A stretch of 43,189 bases of DNA from UBA1205 sp045598105 (GCA_045598105.1 JAZLLK010000035.1:1-43189), one strand, 5' to 3'. Shown: positions 7,124 to 14,936, counted from the stretch's first letter. Numbers and translations: made by a program. The notes: generated from the letters alone by a model not told the origin.

Positions 7124-7651
7124 TTATACCATGCTTATAATTTCATGCATGCGTATGTCATTATCTTCAACAGGTACGTGATCTATTATTTGAAAAGGAA
7201 AGCATATCCCTATGCGGTGCACCTGCATGTGAGTGCTCAAGAATCGGTCATAATAGCCGCGGCCTCTTCCTAAGCGGTTACCGGTACGGTCAAAAGCCAC
7301 GCCCGGCACCACTATAAGGTCAAAAGTACCCGTGTAGGGGGTATTTTGCGGTTCTAATATGTGAAAGTCGCCTTCGGCAAAAACGGTGTTACTGCCCAGC
7401 TCTACCGGTATAATGTCATCACCTGCCACGGTGGGAAGAATAATACGCTTTATATTGCGGTATTTGCATAGAAAATCGGCAGTTTGTACCTCATCGGGCA
7501 GGGCACTGTAAAGCATAATATTACAGGCCTGTATAAATAGAGGATGCTCTTCCAAATTATGCATTATATGTGCTGACATTGTTGCCAATTGCTCTTTGCT
7601 GTATTGCTTTTTCTGCTGTTTTATGTGCTTACGCCATTCTTGTTTGTCCAT
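7124..7651 (-). CDS. 5-formyltetrahydrofolate cyclo-ligase
   Basis: 175 residues from the ATG at 7651. A longer GTG start at 7687 is rejected because a -7 element lies inside that extension. The enzyme converts 5-formyl-THF to 5,10-methenyl-THF using ATP. Seen are the N-terminal KQEWRKHIKQQKK basic helix, YSALPDEVQT near residue 62 and the hallmark LIVVPGVAFDRTGNRLGRGRGYYDRFL near 125-150, with the Gly-rich nucleotide and folate loop. Length fits the family (~180). It is cytoplasmic one-carbon metabolism, convergent with the DUF4956 gene and separated from it by 16 bases. Confidence 0.95.
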   Translation of the reverse strand: MDKQEWRKHIKQQKKQYSKEQLATMSAHIMHNLEEHPLFIQACNIMLYSALPDEVQTADFLCKYRNIKRIILPTVAGDDIIPVELGSNTVFAEGDFHILEPQNTPYTGTFDLIVVPGVAFDRTGNRLGRGRGYYDRFLSTHMQVHRIGICFPFQIIDHVPVEDNDIRMHEIISMV

Positions 7652-7665
7652 ATTGTATTTTTTTG

Positions 7666-7673
7666 CAAAAATA
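7666..7673 (-). promoter_or_regulatory. -7 element TATTTTTG (minus strand)
   Basis: The plus-strand CAAAAATA reads TATTTTTG then C on the minus strand, 14 bases before the ATG at 7651. The leader would be very short. Confidence 0.55.
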
Positions 7674-7728
7674 GCAAAATAGTCCACACAATTATAACAT
7701 ATTCATATAATATTTTATGATAAGATAT

Positions 7729-7759
7729 AAAAAAAGCCTCCCTTATAGGAGGCTCTTTT
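7729..7759 (-). terminator. Rho-independent terminator for the FadL-type gene
   Basis: GCCTCC (7736-7741) pairs with GGAGGC (7748-7753), extended by flanking A-T pairs. Read on the minus strand it ends in seven Ts (7735-7729). It follows the stop of the 7776-9236 gene. Confidence 0.85.
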
Positions 7760-7775
7760 GTGCTGATAGCATTAC

Positions 7776-9236
7776 TTATATTTTATATCCTAAAGTAAGG
7801 GTAAAGGATTGATGCTTAAATTTTTGGTCATAGTTGTTCAGGTTAGGTGCATTGTAGAACTTGTTTTGGTCGTTGTATATGCGGTAAGCATAGGCAAAGT
7901 CCATGAAGAAGTGCTTGGTTTTGAATCCAATACCTCCCGATATGGTGTGGCGGCTGCCATCTATATTTATTTCCGGAGCATAAGGATTGGTCATATAGGC
8001 ATAGCCTACACGCAGTGATATGGGGTTAATATTAAATTCTGCACCTATCCGTATATTGTGAGTGGTTTTGTAATAGGATTTTATATTATTGTTTTCCTGC
8101 TCAAAATCATAATCGTTAATGTCGGCTTGCAGCTGCATGGTGGAATAGTCGGTCATTTCATAATCCACATTCACAAATCCCCATTGGTTTAATATGAATG
8201 CCATGTTTAACATGAATTTGTACGGGGTTACCAGCTCATAGTTAAAGTGTCCGTCGGCATATACATATTCGTAATTATTGGTGTCAATATTTTCCACATG
8301 ATATATTGACAGGGTTTGTTCATACGATGATTTTACCTTGCTGTAGAATGAAGGGGTGTGGAAGCCAATACCTACACGCATGAATGAAACAGGCTGGTAT
8401 ATTAAGCCCAGTTTTAAGTTAATGCCGGAGCCTTTTTCCTTATAGTCATCGGTGAAAATAAGGGTGTCATAGTGAGTGTTGGGTCCTTCGGAGTATATAC
8501 GGTTAGAGGTGTATTCAAAGAAAGGTATGCCTAAGGTAATGCCAAAAAACAATTTGTCATTGTAATTGGCTCCGCCCGAAAATACATATTCTCCTTTGAA
8601 TCCTTTGGTACTTTGGGTTTGTTTTTGGTACAATTCATCATCTACCAGGCTGTGGTATTGGTCAGTAGTACCGGAAAGGGTATCTATGAGCCAATGATAA
8701 AAAAGCATGTCTTTTAAGGTATTGTTGTAGCCTAAAGTACTGCATTCGTACCCGTTTACCTGAGGTGCCAAATAGTCTATAAAACTGGAGTGTATGCCGT
8801 TAATATCATTATTGCCTCTTACCAGCGTCATGCTGTTATAGTCAGCCAAATGTATATAACCGGTAGCTATTTGAGCCATTTTCCATTTAGTATTGTTATT
8901 AATATTAAAGGCGAATACCATGCCCAAATCGCCCATGGTAAAGCGGTATTTATTGGCATAGGATGTTTGGTCATTATAGTCGGAGACCGACTTTTTATAA
9001 TTAATGGAAGGAGTAAATGTGAATTCGGTACGTTTATATAAGCCTATGGCAGCAGGGTTAGATAATGACAGGGTGGAGAAATCGGCTCCAAATGCCCCCA
9101 TGGAACCTGCCAATGCAGTGTAGCGGGCCGTGCCGAAAGTACCGTCTTGTGAATAGCGGTAGGCATCACGCTCATTTTGAGCGTAAGCTGTTATAACGGC
9201 TATAACAATTACTAATGTTAATATTCCCTTTTTCAT
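7776..9236 (-). CDS. OmpP1/FadL-family outer-membrane transport protein
   Basis: 486 residues with a signal peptide (LVIVIAVITAYAQ). The mature N-terminus carries the FadL signature: GTARYTALAGSMGAFGADFSTLSLSNPAAIGLYKRTEF, the plug region that starts the barrel. Many amphipathic strands follow, and the protein ends in FTLTLGYKI. Related proteins carry hydrophobic compounds across the outer membrane; many Bacteroidota copies have unknown ligands. The gene lies 61 bases downstream of the repeat-rich lipoprotein gene on the same strand, with no -7 element between, so the two are probably one operon ended by the terminator at 7729-7759. Confidence 0.92.
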   Translation of the reverse strand: MKKGILTLVIVIAVITAYAQNERDAYRYSQDGTFGTARYTALAGSMGAFGADFSTLSLSNPAAIGLYKRTEFTFTPSINYKKSVSDYNDQTSYANKYRFTMGDLGMVFAFNINNNTKWKMAQIATGYIHLADYNSMTLVRGNNDINGIHSSFIDYLAPQVNGYECSTLGYNNTLKDMLFYHWLIDTLSGTTDQYHSLVDDELYQKQTQSTKGFKGEYVFSGGANYNDKLFFGITLGIPFFEYTSNRIYSEGPNTHYDTLIFTDDYKEKGSGINLKLGLIYQPVSFMRVGIGFHTPSFYSKVKSSYEQTLSIYHVENIDTNNYEYVYADGHFNYELVTPYKFMLNMAFILNQWGFVNVDYEMTDYSTMQLQADINDYDFEQENNNIKSYYKTTHNIRIGAEFNINPISLRVGYAYMTNPYAPEINIDGSRHTISGGIGFKTKHFFMDFAYAYRIYNDQNKFYNAPNLNNYDQKFKHQSFTLTLGYKI

Positions 9237-9297
9237 GGCGTTTATATTTTTATGTGTTACTTATGTTATATGTTAATTTTATGTGTGATTCATGTGT

Positions 9298-11139
9298 TTA
9301 GTGGCTTCTGCCGCCGGAGTGACTGCCTGAACTTCCCGAAGAACTTCTGCTACCGGAAGAATATCCGCCCGAAGAGGAACTTCTGCTGCTTGAAGAGTAG
9401 CCCGAAGAGGAGTGGCTTCCTGACGAACTTCTGCTTGGAGAACTGTAACTTGACGAGCTTCTGCTTGGAGAACTATAGCTTGACGAGCTTCTGCTTGGTG
9501 AACTATAACTTGACGAACTGCTACTGCTGTTACTTTTATAAGTAGAGGTGCTCTCCTGTGTGCGGGTAGGAGCGGAATAAGTATTGGTACGGGTGGCAGA
9601 AGAAGAGCTTCCTGACGTGGAGGAAGAACTGCTTCTATTTACCGATGTGTTGCTATTGGTATTATTAGAAGAGCTATTGCTTACATTACCTGTTTTATAG
9701 GTAGCATTGTTGCCGGTATTGGGTGTGGAGGAAGTGGTGTTTCCCGAAGTAGCCGTGCTTGCATTGCTGCGGTTAGTGATGGTATTGCTGTTGCTATTAC
9801 TATTACTTCCGGTAGTAACGGTGGCATTGCGGTTGGTAGCAGTAGTGGAGGAGGAGGCAGCGGGAGCCTGAGCGGCGGTGCTTCCCGAAGTGGCTGTGCT
9901 TGCATTACTGCGGTTAGTAGTGGTATTACTACTGCTGCTATTGCTTTCGGCAGTAACGGTGGCATTGCGGTTGGCAGCAGTGGAGGAGGTAGCGGGAGCC
10001 TGAGCGGCGGTGCTTCCTGAAGAGGCTGTGCTTACATTACTGCGGTTAGTAGTGGTATTGCTGTTGCTGTTGCTGTTATTGTTTTCGTCGGTAACAGCGG
10101 CACTGCGGTTGGCAGCAGCAGATGAACCAGGAGCCTGAGCTGTAGTACTTTCCGAAGAGGCAGTATTTACATTGCTACGGTTAGCAGCGGTGGCAGTAGT
10201 GGTGCCCGATGTTGCAGTAACGCTGCCGGCATCGGCTTTGGCATTGGCACCCGAGGTAACACTATGGCTTATGCCGCTACGGGCGGCAAAACCGCCTGCC
10301 ATGGCTGTTTCATAGCGGTCACTGAACATGGAAGGCTGTTCCGGCTGATTATTGTTATTATTGGAGGAACTTCTGCGATCCCCGCCATTGGTAACATAGC
10401 GGTTTACCGCATTTATGCCTCCCTGTACCGAATTACGGTGTCCGTAATTGTAGGCATAGTTTCTGTCATGGCTGTTATAGAAGTGGTCACCATGAAATCC
10501 GCCCGGATGTGGAGCCGGATCAAATGGATGGTGCGGATGTTTAGGATGGTGCGGGTAGCGGTGATGATGTGCGTAATAATTGCTATGCCAGCCCCATCCC
10601 CAGTGAAATCCGTGGTGATAATATACGGTAGGATGGTAGTAGGGACGATAGTACCAGGGGTCATCCCACCAAAAGTTATAACCGTAATATACGCTTACAC
10701 CCCAGCATGCAGGATTATAATTGTACCAATATTGATTGGTAAAATAAGGGTCATAATAGCCCCAGCCATAATCATGACCATAAAAACGACGCAGACGGGC
10801 AGTGTACTCATAGTCATAATAACTATCTTCATCAAAATAATAGTTATTATTGGTAACATAAGTAACGTTGCCGTTTTCATCGTAATAGGTTTCGGAATTG
10901 GAGTATGCCGGCTGGTAGTTATCATATTGCGGTTCCTCTTGTGCCGATTGGTTTACGGGTGCTTCGGTGTAGTATTCGTTGGTGGCGGCATTAGCGGCAG
11001 CCTGTTGATTTTGAATGTTTTGTTTGTGTAATTGTAGTTGTGTTGCAGTGTAATAGCCGTCATCATACATGAGGTTTTCTGTCATGGTGCATGAGGCCAT
11101 TAAGAGAATTAGCAGTGATGAAAAAATAAGTTTTTTCAT
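9298..11139 (-). CDS. Repeat-rich lipoprotein: His/Tyr/Trp-rich N-half, Ser/Thr/Asn-rich C-half
   Basis: 613 residues. The lipoprotein signal ends LLMASC (Cys17). After a Q/N-rich linker, residues ~105-230 are extremely rich in Tyr, Trp and His (YYGYNFWWDDPWYYRPYYHP; HHHRYPHHPKHPHHPFDP), which could bind metal or pack as aromatic sheets. From ~285 the protein is low complexity: four to five degenerate repeats of ~45 residues starting NRSN(V/A)STA(S/T)SGSTAAQAP, then Ser-rich YSSPSRSSSS repeats of ten residues. Similar aromatic/Ser-rich lipoproteins of unknown function occur in Bacteroidota. The frame is intact over its length. The C-terminal part is probably disordered and exposed. An AGGAGG sits eight bases before the ATG, unusual here. 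Confidence 0.85.
   Translation of the reverse strand: MKKLIFSSLLILLMASCTMTENLMYDDGYYTATQLQLHKQNIQNQQAAANAATNEYYTEAPVNQSAQEEPQYDNYQPAYSNSETYYDENGNVTYVTNNNYYFDEDSYYDYEYTARLRRFYGHDYGWGYYDPYFTNQYWYNYNPACWGVSVYYGYNFWWDDPWYYRPYYHPTVYYHHGFHWGWGWHSNYYAHHHRYPHHPKHPHHPFDPAPHPGGFHGDHFYNSHDRNYAYNYGHRNSVQGGINAVNRYVTNGGDRRSSSNNNNNQPEQPSMFSDRYETAMAGGFAARSGISHSVTSGANAKADAGSVTATSGTTTATAANRSNVNTASSESTTAQAPGSSAAANRSAAVTDENNNSNSNSNTTTNRSNVSTASSGSTAAQAPATSSTAANRNATVTAESNSSSSNTTTNRSNASTATSGSTAAQAPAASSSTTATNRNATVTTGSNSNSNSNTITNRSNASTATSGNTTSSTPNTGNNATYKTGNVSNSSSNNTNSNTSVNRSSSSSTSGSSSSATRTNTYSAPTRTQESTSTYKSNSSSSSSSYSSPSRSSSSYSSPSRSSSSYSSPSRSSSGSHSSSGYSSSSRSSSSGGYSSGSRSSSGSSGSHSGGRSH
9421..9510 (-). repeat. Three tandem 30 bp coding repeats
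   Basis: Three nearly identical 30-base units (9421-9450, 9451-9480, 9481-9510) differ at a few positions and encode the ten-residue YSSPSRSSSS motif. The unit is a multiple of three, so copy-number change would keep the frame. Confidence 0.9.
9650..10180 (-). repeat. Degenerate ~135-140 bp tandem coding repeats
   Basis: Four to five diverged copies encode blocks that begin NRSN and contain a SGSTAAQAP-like core and an N/S run. Boundaries are approximate because the copies differ in length by a few codons. Confidence 0.75.
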
Positions 11140-11147
11140 GGAATAGT

Positions 11148-11153
11148 CCTCCT
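11148..11153 (-). promoter_or_regulatory. Strong Shine-Dalgarno sequence AGGAGG
   Basis: Plus-strand CCTCCT reads AGGAGG on the minus strand, eight bases before the ATG at 11139. Most other genes in the window have only A/T-rich leaders, so this is an exception. Confidence 0.7.
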
Positions 11154-11181
11154 ATATTTTTGTTTATTTTAATATTTTTAG

Positions 11182-11189
11182 TACCTTTG
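11182..11189 (+). promoter_or_regulatory. -7 element TACCTTTG for proS, with TTTG 19 bases upstream
   Basis: TACCTTTG then C is preceded by TTTG at 11159-11162 with a 19-base spacer, which matches the full Bacteroidota -33/-7 arrangement. It lies 69 bases before the proS ATG. Confidence 0.8.
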
Positions 11190-11208
11190 CATTTTTTTGT
11201 TACTAACG

Positions 11209-11216
11209 CAAAAGTA
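11209..11216 (-). promoter_or_regulatory. -7 element TACTTTTG (minus strand) for the repeat-rich lipoprotein
   Basis: Plus-strand CAAAAGTA reads TACTTTTG then C... on the minus strand. It lies 69 bases before the ATG at 11139 and faces the proS promoter, so the two transcripts would overlap at their 5' ends. Confidence 0.6.
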
Positions 11217-11258
11217 CAACATTTATTTTTTATATATTCAAAAATTATACCAAATAAT

Positions 11259-12731
11259 ATGGCAAAGGTATTAACACCGAGAAGCGAAAACTATTCGCAA
11301 TGGTACAATGATTTAATAGTAAAAGCCGAAATGGCCGAAAATTCAGCTGTTAGAGGCTGTATGGTAATTAAGCCTTACGGTTATTCTTTATGGGAAAACA
11401 TGCAACACATATTGGATGGCATGTTTAAGTGTACAGGGCATTCCAATGCTTATTTTCCTTTATTTATTCCCAAATCGTTCTTCAGTCGTGAAGCCAGTCA
11501 TGTGGAAGGGTTTGCCAAGGAGTGTGCGGTGGTAACCCATTATCGTTTAAAAACCGATGCTACCGGTAAGGGTGTGGTGGTAGATGATGATGCCAAGTTG
11601 GAAGAAGAGCTGATAGTGCGTCCCACTTCCGAAACTATTATATGGAATACTTATAAAAACTGGATACAATCCTACCGTGATTTGCCTATATTGTGTAATC
11701 AGTGGGCCAATGTGGTAAGGTGGGAAATGCGTACCCGTTTGTTTTTACGTACAGCCGAGTTCCTATGGCAGGAAGGTCATACCGCACATGCTACTGCAGA
11801 AGAAGCCTTAGCCGAAACCGAAAAAATGATTAACGTATATGCTGATTTTGTAGAAAACTACATGGCTATACCGGTTATAAAAGGTCGTAAAAGTGCCAAT
11901 GAGCGTTTTGCAGGAGCCATAGATACTTATTGTATAGAAGCCCTCATGCAGGACGGAAAGGCCCTGCAGGCAGGTACTTCCCATTTTTTGGGTCAAAATT
12001 TTGCTAAGGCATTTGATGTAAAATTCCTGAATAAGGAAAATCAGTTGGAATATGTATGGGCTACTTCATGGGGTGTATCTACCAGACTGATAGGGGCGCT
12101 CATTATGTCACATTCCGATGATAACGGATTGGTATTGCCTCCTAAAATAGCTCCTTTGCAGGTGGTAATAGTGCCTATATATAGAGATAAAGAAGGCCTG
12201 GAGAAGGTATCACGGGTAGCTGAAAACATTAAGACCCAATTAGAACAGCAGCATATAAGTGTAAAATATGATGACAGAGATTCGTTGCGCTCGGGTGAAA
12301 AATTCAATATATATGAATTGAAAGGTGTTCCGGTAAGAATTACCATAGGTCCCAGAGATTTGGAACAAAATCAGGTGGAAATATGTCGTAGAGACACGCT
12401 GGAAAAATTCAGCATGAATCTTAATGATGTGGCCGACCAAATACCTCAGCTGTTGAGTACCATTCAGGACAATATATTCCAAAAAGCCAAAGCATTCCGT
12501 GATGCAAGCATTATTAAGGTGAACACATGGGAAGAATTTGAAGCCGCTATAGAGAAGGGCGGTTTTGTATCGGCACATTGGGACGGCACTACCGAAACAG
12601 AGCTGAAAATAAAGGAAAAAACCAAGGCTACCCTTCGTTGCATTCCTTTTAATAATCCGCAGGAAGAAGGCACATGTGTGCTCACAGGTAAGCCTTCCAA
12701 AGAGAGAGTATTGTTTGCAAAAGCATATTAA
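11259..12731 (+). CDS. proS: Prolyl-tRNA synthetase (short, archaeal/eukaryote-like type)
   Basis: 490 residues from the ATG at 11259; the longer frame back to 11160 covers the promoter and is rejected. It charges tRNA-Pro with proline in the cytoplasm. Visible are the N-terminal LTPRSENYSQWYNDLI, motif 1 (RGCMVIKPYGYSLWENMQ), ATP-binding motif 2 (RPTSETIIWNTYKNWI; RWEMRTRLFLRTAEFLWQEG), motif 3 (STRLIGALIMSHSDDNGLVLP), the anticodon-binding domain (PLQVVIVPIY) and a C-terminal zinc-like domain ending in VLFAKAY with terminal Tyr. It lacks the bacterial-type editing insertion. This type is usual in Bacteroidota. A terminator follows at 12756. Confidence 0.97.
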   Translation: MAKVLTPRSENYSQWYNDLIVKAEMAENSAVRGCMVIKPYGYSLWENMQHILDGMFKCTGHSNAYFPLFIPKSFFSREASHVEGFAKECAVVTHYRLKTDATGKGVVVDDDAKLEEELIVRPTSETIIWNTYKNWIQSYRDLPILCNQWANVVRWEMRTRLFLRTAEFLWQEGHTAHATAEEALAETEKMINVYADFVENYMAIPVIKGRKSANERFAGAIDTYCIEALMQDGKALQAGTSHFLGQNFAKAFDVKFLNKENQLEYVWATSWGVSTRLIGALIMSHSDDNGLVLPPKIAPLQVVIVPIYRDKEGLEKVSRVAENIKTQLEQQHISVKYDDRDSLRSGEKFNIYELKGVPVRITIGPRDLEQNQVEICRRDTLEKFSMNLNDVADQIPQLLSTIQDNIFQKAKAFRDASIIKVNTWEEFEAAIEKGGFVSAHWDGTTETELKIKEKTKATLRCIPFNNPQEEGTCVLTGKPSKERVLFAKAY

Positions 12732-12755
12732 AATACCCGATAACAGCAGTTATAT

Positions 12756-12785
12756 AAAGGGATATGGTGCATATCCCTTTTTTTT
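12756..12785 (+). terminator. Rho-independent terminator of proS
   Basis: AAAGGGATATG (12756-12766) pairs perfectly with 12770-12780 around a three-base loop, followed by Ts to 12785. Confidence 0.92.
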
Positions 12786-12800
12786 GCACCCGTAGGGTGC
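12786..12800. repeat. Small hairpin GCACCC-GTA-GGGTGC
   Basis: A perfect six-base-pair stem with a three-base loop directly follows the terminator T-run. There is no T-run of its own; it may back up termination or be a leftover. Confidence 0.45.
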
Positions 12801-12820
12801 CTTAGTAAAGGTAAAAATGT

Positions 12821-12828
12821 TATCTTTG
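12821..12828 (+). promoter_or_regulatory. -7 element TATCTTTG for xth
   Basis: TATCTTTG then C lies 27 bases before the ATG at 12856. Confidence 0.75.
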
Positions 12829-12855
12829 CATACTAAATACTAAAGCATGTAAGGC

Positions 12856-13632
12856 ATGAAAATAATTACATATAATGTGAACGGCATACGCTCGGCAGCG
12901 TCAAAAGGATTATTGGAATGGGTGGCAAGCGCCCGCCCTGATGTATTGTGTATACAGGAAACCAAAGCTCAGCAGGACCAAATACCGGTTTTGCTGTTTC
13001 AGCAAATGGGTTATTACGCTTACAGCTTTTCCGCTCAAAAAAAAGGATATAGCGGTGTAGCCGTATTTACCGTAAAGCAGCCGGATAAAGTGGTAACGGG
13101 TATGAATATACCTCAATATGACAGCGAAGGCCGTTTTTTAAGAGCGGACTTTGGCCGGCTGTCGGTGGTGAGCGTGTACCACCCTTCGGGTAGCAGTGGT
13201 GATGAAAGGCAGGATTTTAAAATGCAGTGGCTATATGATTTTTCGAATTATATAGCACAGTTGCGTAAGGAACGCCCTTATCTGATACTAAGCGGTGATT
13301 ATAATATATGCCATAAGCCTATAGATATACACAATCCGTCAGGGCACGTGAATACGTCAGGATTTTTGCCGGAAGAGCGATTGTGGATGGATAAATTTAT
13401 AGCAAGCGGATTTATTGATACTTTCCGTTATTTTAACAATGAGCCGGAACAATATTCATGGTGGAGTTTTAGAGGAGCAGCCCGTGCCAAAAATTTAGGC
13501 TGGCGCATAGATTACAATATGGCCACCTCTAATTTGGAGCCTGCTTTAATCCGTTCGGTAATACTTTCACAGGTGAAATTTTCCGACCATTGTCCGGTGC
13601 TATTGGAAATAGATGAAAATAAAATTAAGTAA
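12856..13632 (+). CDS. xth: Exodeoxyribonuclease III (AP endonuclease, ExoA/XthA type)
   Basis: 258 residues, the usual length. The protein carries the endonuclease/exonuclease/phosphatase fold: MKIITYNVNGIRSA at the start, PDVLCIQETKAQ (metal-binding Glu), VVSVYHPSG, LSGDYNICHKPIDI (Asp and Asn of the catalytic site), YSWWSFRGAARAKNLGWRIDY and the closing SDHCPVLLEI with catalytic His. It cuts DNA at abasic sites and trims 3' ends during base-excision repair. It has its own promoter. Downstream on the opposite strand lies a decayed RHS fragment. Confidence 0.96.
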   Translation: MKIITYNVNGIRSAASKGLLEWVASARPDVLCIQETKAQQDQIPVLLFQQMGYYAYSFSAQKKGYSGVAVFTVKQPDKVVTGMNIPQYDSEGRFLRADFGRLSVVSVYHPSGSSGDERQDFKMQWLYDFSNYIAQLRKERPYLILSGDYNICHKPIDIHNPSGHVNTSGFLPEERLWMDKFIASGFIDTFRYFNNEPEQYSWWSFRGAARAKNLGWRIDYNMATSNLEPALIRSVILSQVKFSDHCPVLLEIDENKIK

Positions 13633-13935
13633 AGAAGAGTATGTTCCACAGGTACTTCCTCACAAAGGAGTGTCTGCACATCGGCCCTAAAGTGCTCTTC
13701 TGCTATGGCGTTACATAATTGTACACTATTTGTATTATTTTGGCGTAATATTTATAGTATTTTCTCCTAAGCAGCTTGCTATACGTTCGTTACCGCTATA
13801 ATAATGCTTGGTGTATTCGCCGCTGGCGTTAAAGGTGAGGTAGGTATTGGGGTAGAACATGGCGGATTGACATGTGTATGCCCACTGCCGACCGCCCGGC
13901 CCTGAACCCTTGTAACTGCCTATACTTGTTTTCAT
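13633..13935 (-). pseudogene. Frameshifted RHS-repeat core remnant
   Basis: A minus-strand frame from 13935 to a TAA at 13735 contains YPNTYLTFNASGEYTKHYYS and then NERIASCLGEN. This closely matches the 'YTKHYYAGTERIAS' segment that precedes the core of RHS/YD-repeat proteins in Bacteroidota. Removing one A from the A4 run (plus-strand T4 at 13738-13741) joins this to another open frame that reads NNTNSVQLCNAIAEEHFRAD and on to about 13633, where xth begins. So the piece looks like a short, frameshifted internal fragment of an RHS protein, lacking signal, most repeats and the toxin tip. The first ~20 residues before YPNTY are less clearly RHS. No good promoter was found. Confidence 0.65.
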
Positions 13936-14112
13936 GTTGCAAATGATAGTATTTTTTTATTATAGTAGTCTGAATTTTAGGATATATTATAATAATTAGA
14001 ATTGGAAATGCTTACCTTGTTAAAGAATTTGAATAGTAGCGAATAGTTCGTTTTTTTTACACATCACGGCCTAAAATAGTTACGATAAAAGTAGCGAAAT
14101 GGTAATAACAAG

Positions 14113-14144
14113 AAAAAAGGGAGATAAAACGATCTCCCTTTTTT
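14113..14144. terminator. Bidirectional terminator next to the FGE-like gene
   Basis: AAAAAAGGGAGAT (14113-14125) pairs perfectly with 14132-14144 around a six-base loop. The A and T ends let it work in both directions; it lies 14 bases past the stop of the minus-strand gene. The rest of 13936-14112 is AT-rich without a recognisable feature. Confidence 0.85.
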
Positions 14145-14157
14145 ATTTTGTTTTTAT

Positions 14158-14775
14158 CTATTTAGCCACTCTTGCCATGCAACGGAAACTTGTTAAAGAA
14201 TCCGGTTGCTTATAGGCTTCAAAAAACAATTTATCATCGGTAGCACCAATAACAATGGTTTTGTTGGAAGTGATTTCTTTGGCATTATCATCAATATGTA
14301 CTAATTTTTTCGATGATACAGCTTGCATTGCCGACAATTGAACCGACTTACTCTTTTGTTGTAAAAATGCTTGTTGAAGCACCTCTTCTGAAGTTAACAG
14401 ATATTCATATCGGTATTTTTTGCCGGATTGCTCCAAAATTATGTTTGCAGCTTTGGTTCGCCATTGGGCATAATCTAACGCTTGTTCATAAGTAATGCCG
14501 ACAACCGGATAGTTGCGATATGACGGGTGTTTAAAAGAATAACCGGTCAAGGTTGTATCAGGTAATGCAGCTTTATATTGCGGAGAATTTTCTCCGTATT
14601 CATTCTTTATAAAATAAAGGTATTCCATCCAACCAATATTGGTAACCTCGGAACAATCTATATAGAGATTGTCAACATTTTTCACCTTTTGCGTTCCAAA
14701 AGGAGTTTGCCCAACAATATTATTCGTTACCGAAATCAGGATCAGTATCAGAAAAAGTCCGCGAAATGTTTTCAT
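14158..14775 (-). CDS. Reduced FGE-sulfatase (SUMF1)-like secreted protein
   Basis: 205 residues from the ATG at 14775, which opens a signal peptide (MKTFRGLFLILILISVTNNI). A longer frame to 14871 is open but has no credible start signal. Recognisable FGE-fold pieces are YIDCSEVTNIGWMEYLYFI (compare ETEVTNxQY), YPVVGITYEQALDYAQWRTK (compare PVVGVSWxxA..YCxW), YEYLLTSEEVLQQAF (compare YRLPTEAEWEYA) and a closing SFRCMARV (compare GFRCV). The middle GNVWEW and RGGSW segments and catalytic Cys pair of true FGE are missing, so formylglycine synthesis is unlikely. GldJ/GldK-type gliding proteins carry related folds. Only 4 of 14 Ile codons are ATA, unlike neighbours, suggesting a foreign origin. 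Confidence 0.75.
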   Translation of the reverse strand: MKTFRGLFLILILISVTNNIVGQTPFGTQKVKNVDNLYIDCSEVTNIGWMEYLYFIKNEYGENSPQYKAALPDTTLTGYSFKHPSYRNYPVVGITYEQALDYAQWRTKAANIILEQSGKKYRYEYLLTSEEVLQQAFLQQKSKSVQLSAMQAVSSKKLVHIDDNAKEITSNKTIVIGATDDKLFFEAYKQPDSLTSFRCMARVAK

Positions 14776-14884
14776 CTCTCTTTTTGAGGTTGCCCAACCG
14801 GAGCAACTACCTGCTGTCCATGTCCACCAACCGGTGGAAGAACTTCTTGTTATTCTTATTCTTCTTGCCATAATTTTAAATATG

Positions 14885-14936
14885 AAGACCTCTTAATTTA
14901 GCATATCTCATTTTGCGTAATAATAACCGAGGTCTT
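14885..14936 (-). promoter_or_regulatory. Inverted repeat in the leader of the FGE-like gene
   Basis: AAGACCTC (14885-14892) and GAGGTCTT (14929-14936) could pair across a 36-base loop in the minus-strand transcript. An 11-codon ATG frame (MRYAKLRGLHI) lies inside. A regulatory leader is possible but unproven. Confidence 0.35.

Noticed and set aside
9421..9510. Direct 30 bp repeats that could suggest a CRISPR array
   Set aside because: The repeats are contiguous with no spacers and encode YSSPSRSSSS in an intact frame, so they are coding repeats.
10264..11031. A 255-residue plus-strand reading frame opposite the repeat-rich lipoprotein
   Set aside because: It is a shadow caused by biased Tyr/His/Asn codons on the other strand: Ile/Val-rich, no start signal, no recognisable domain.
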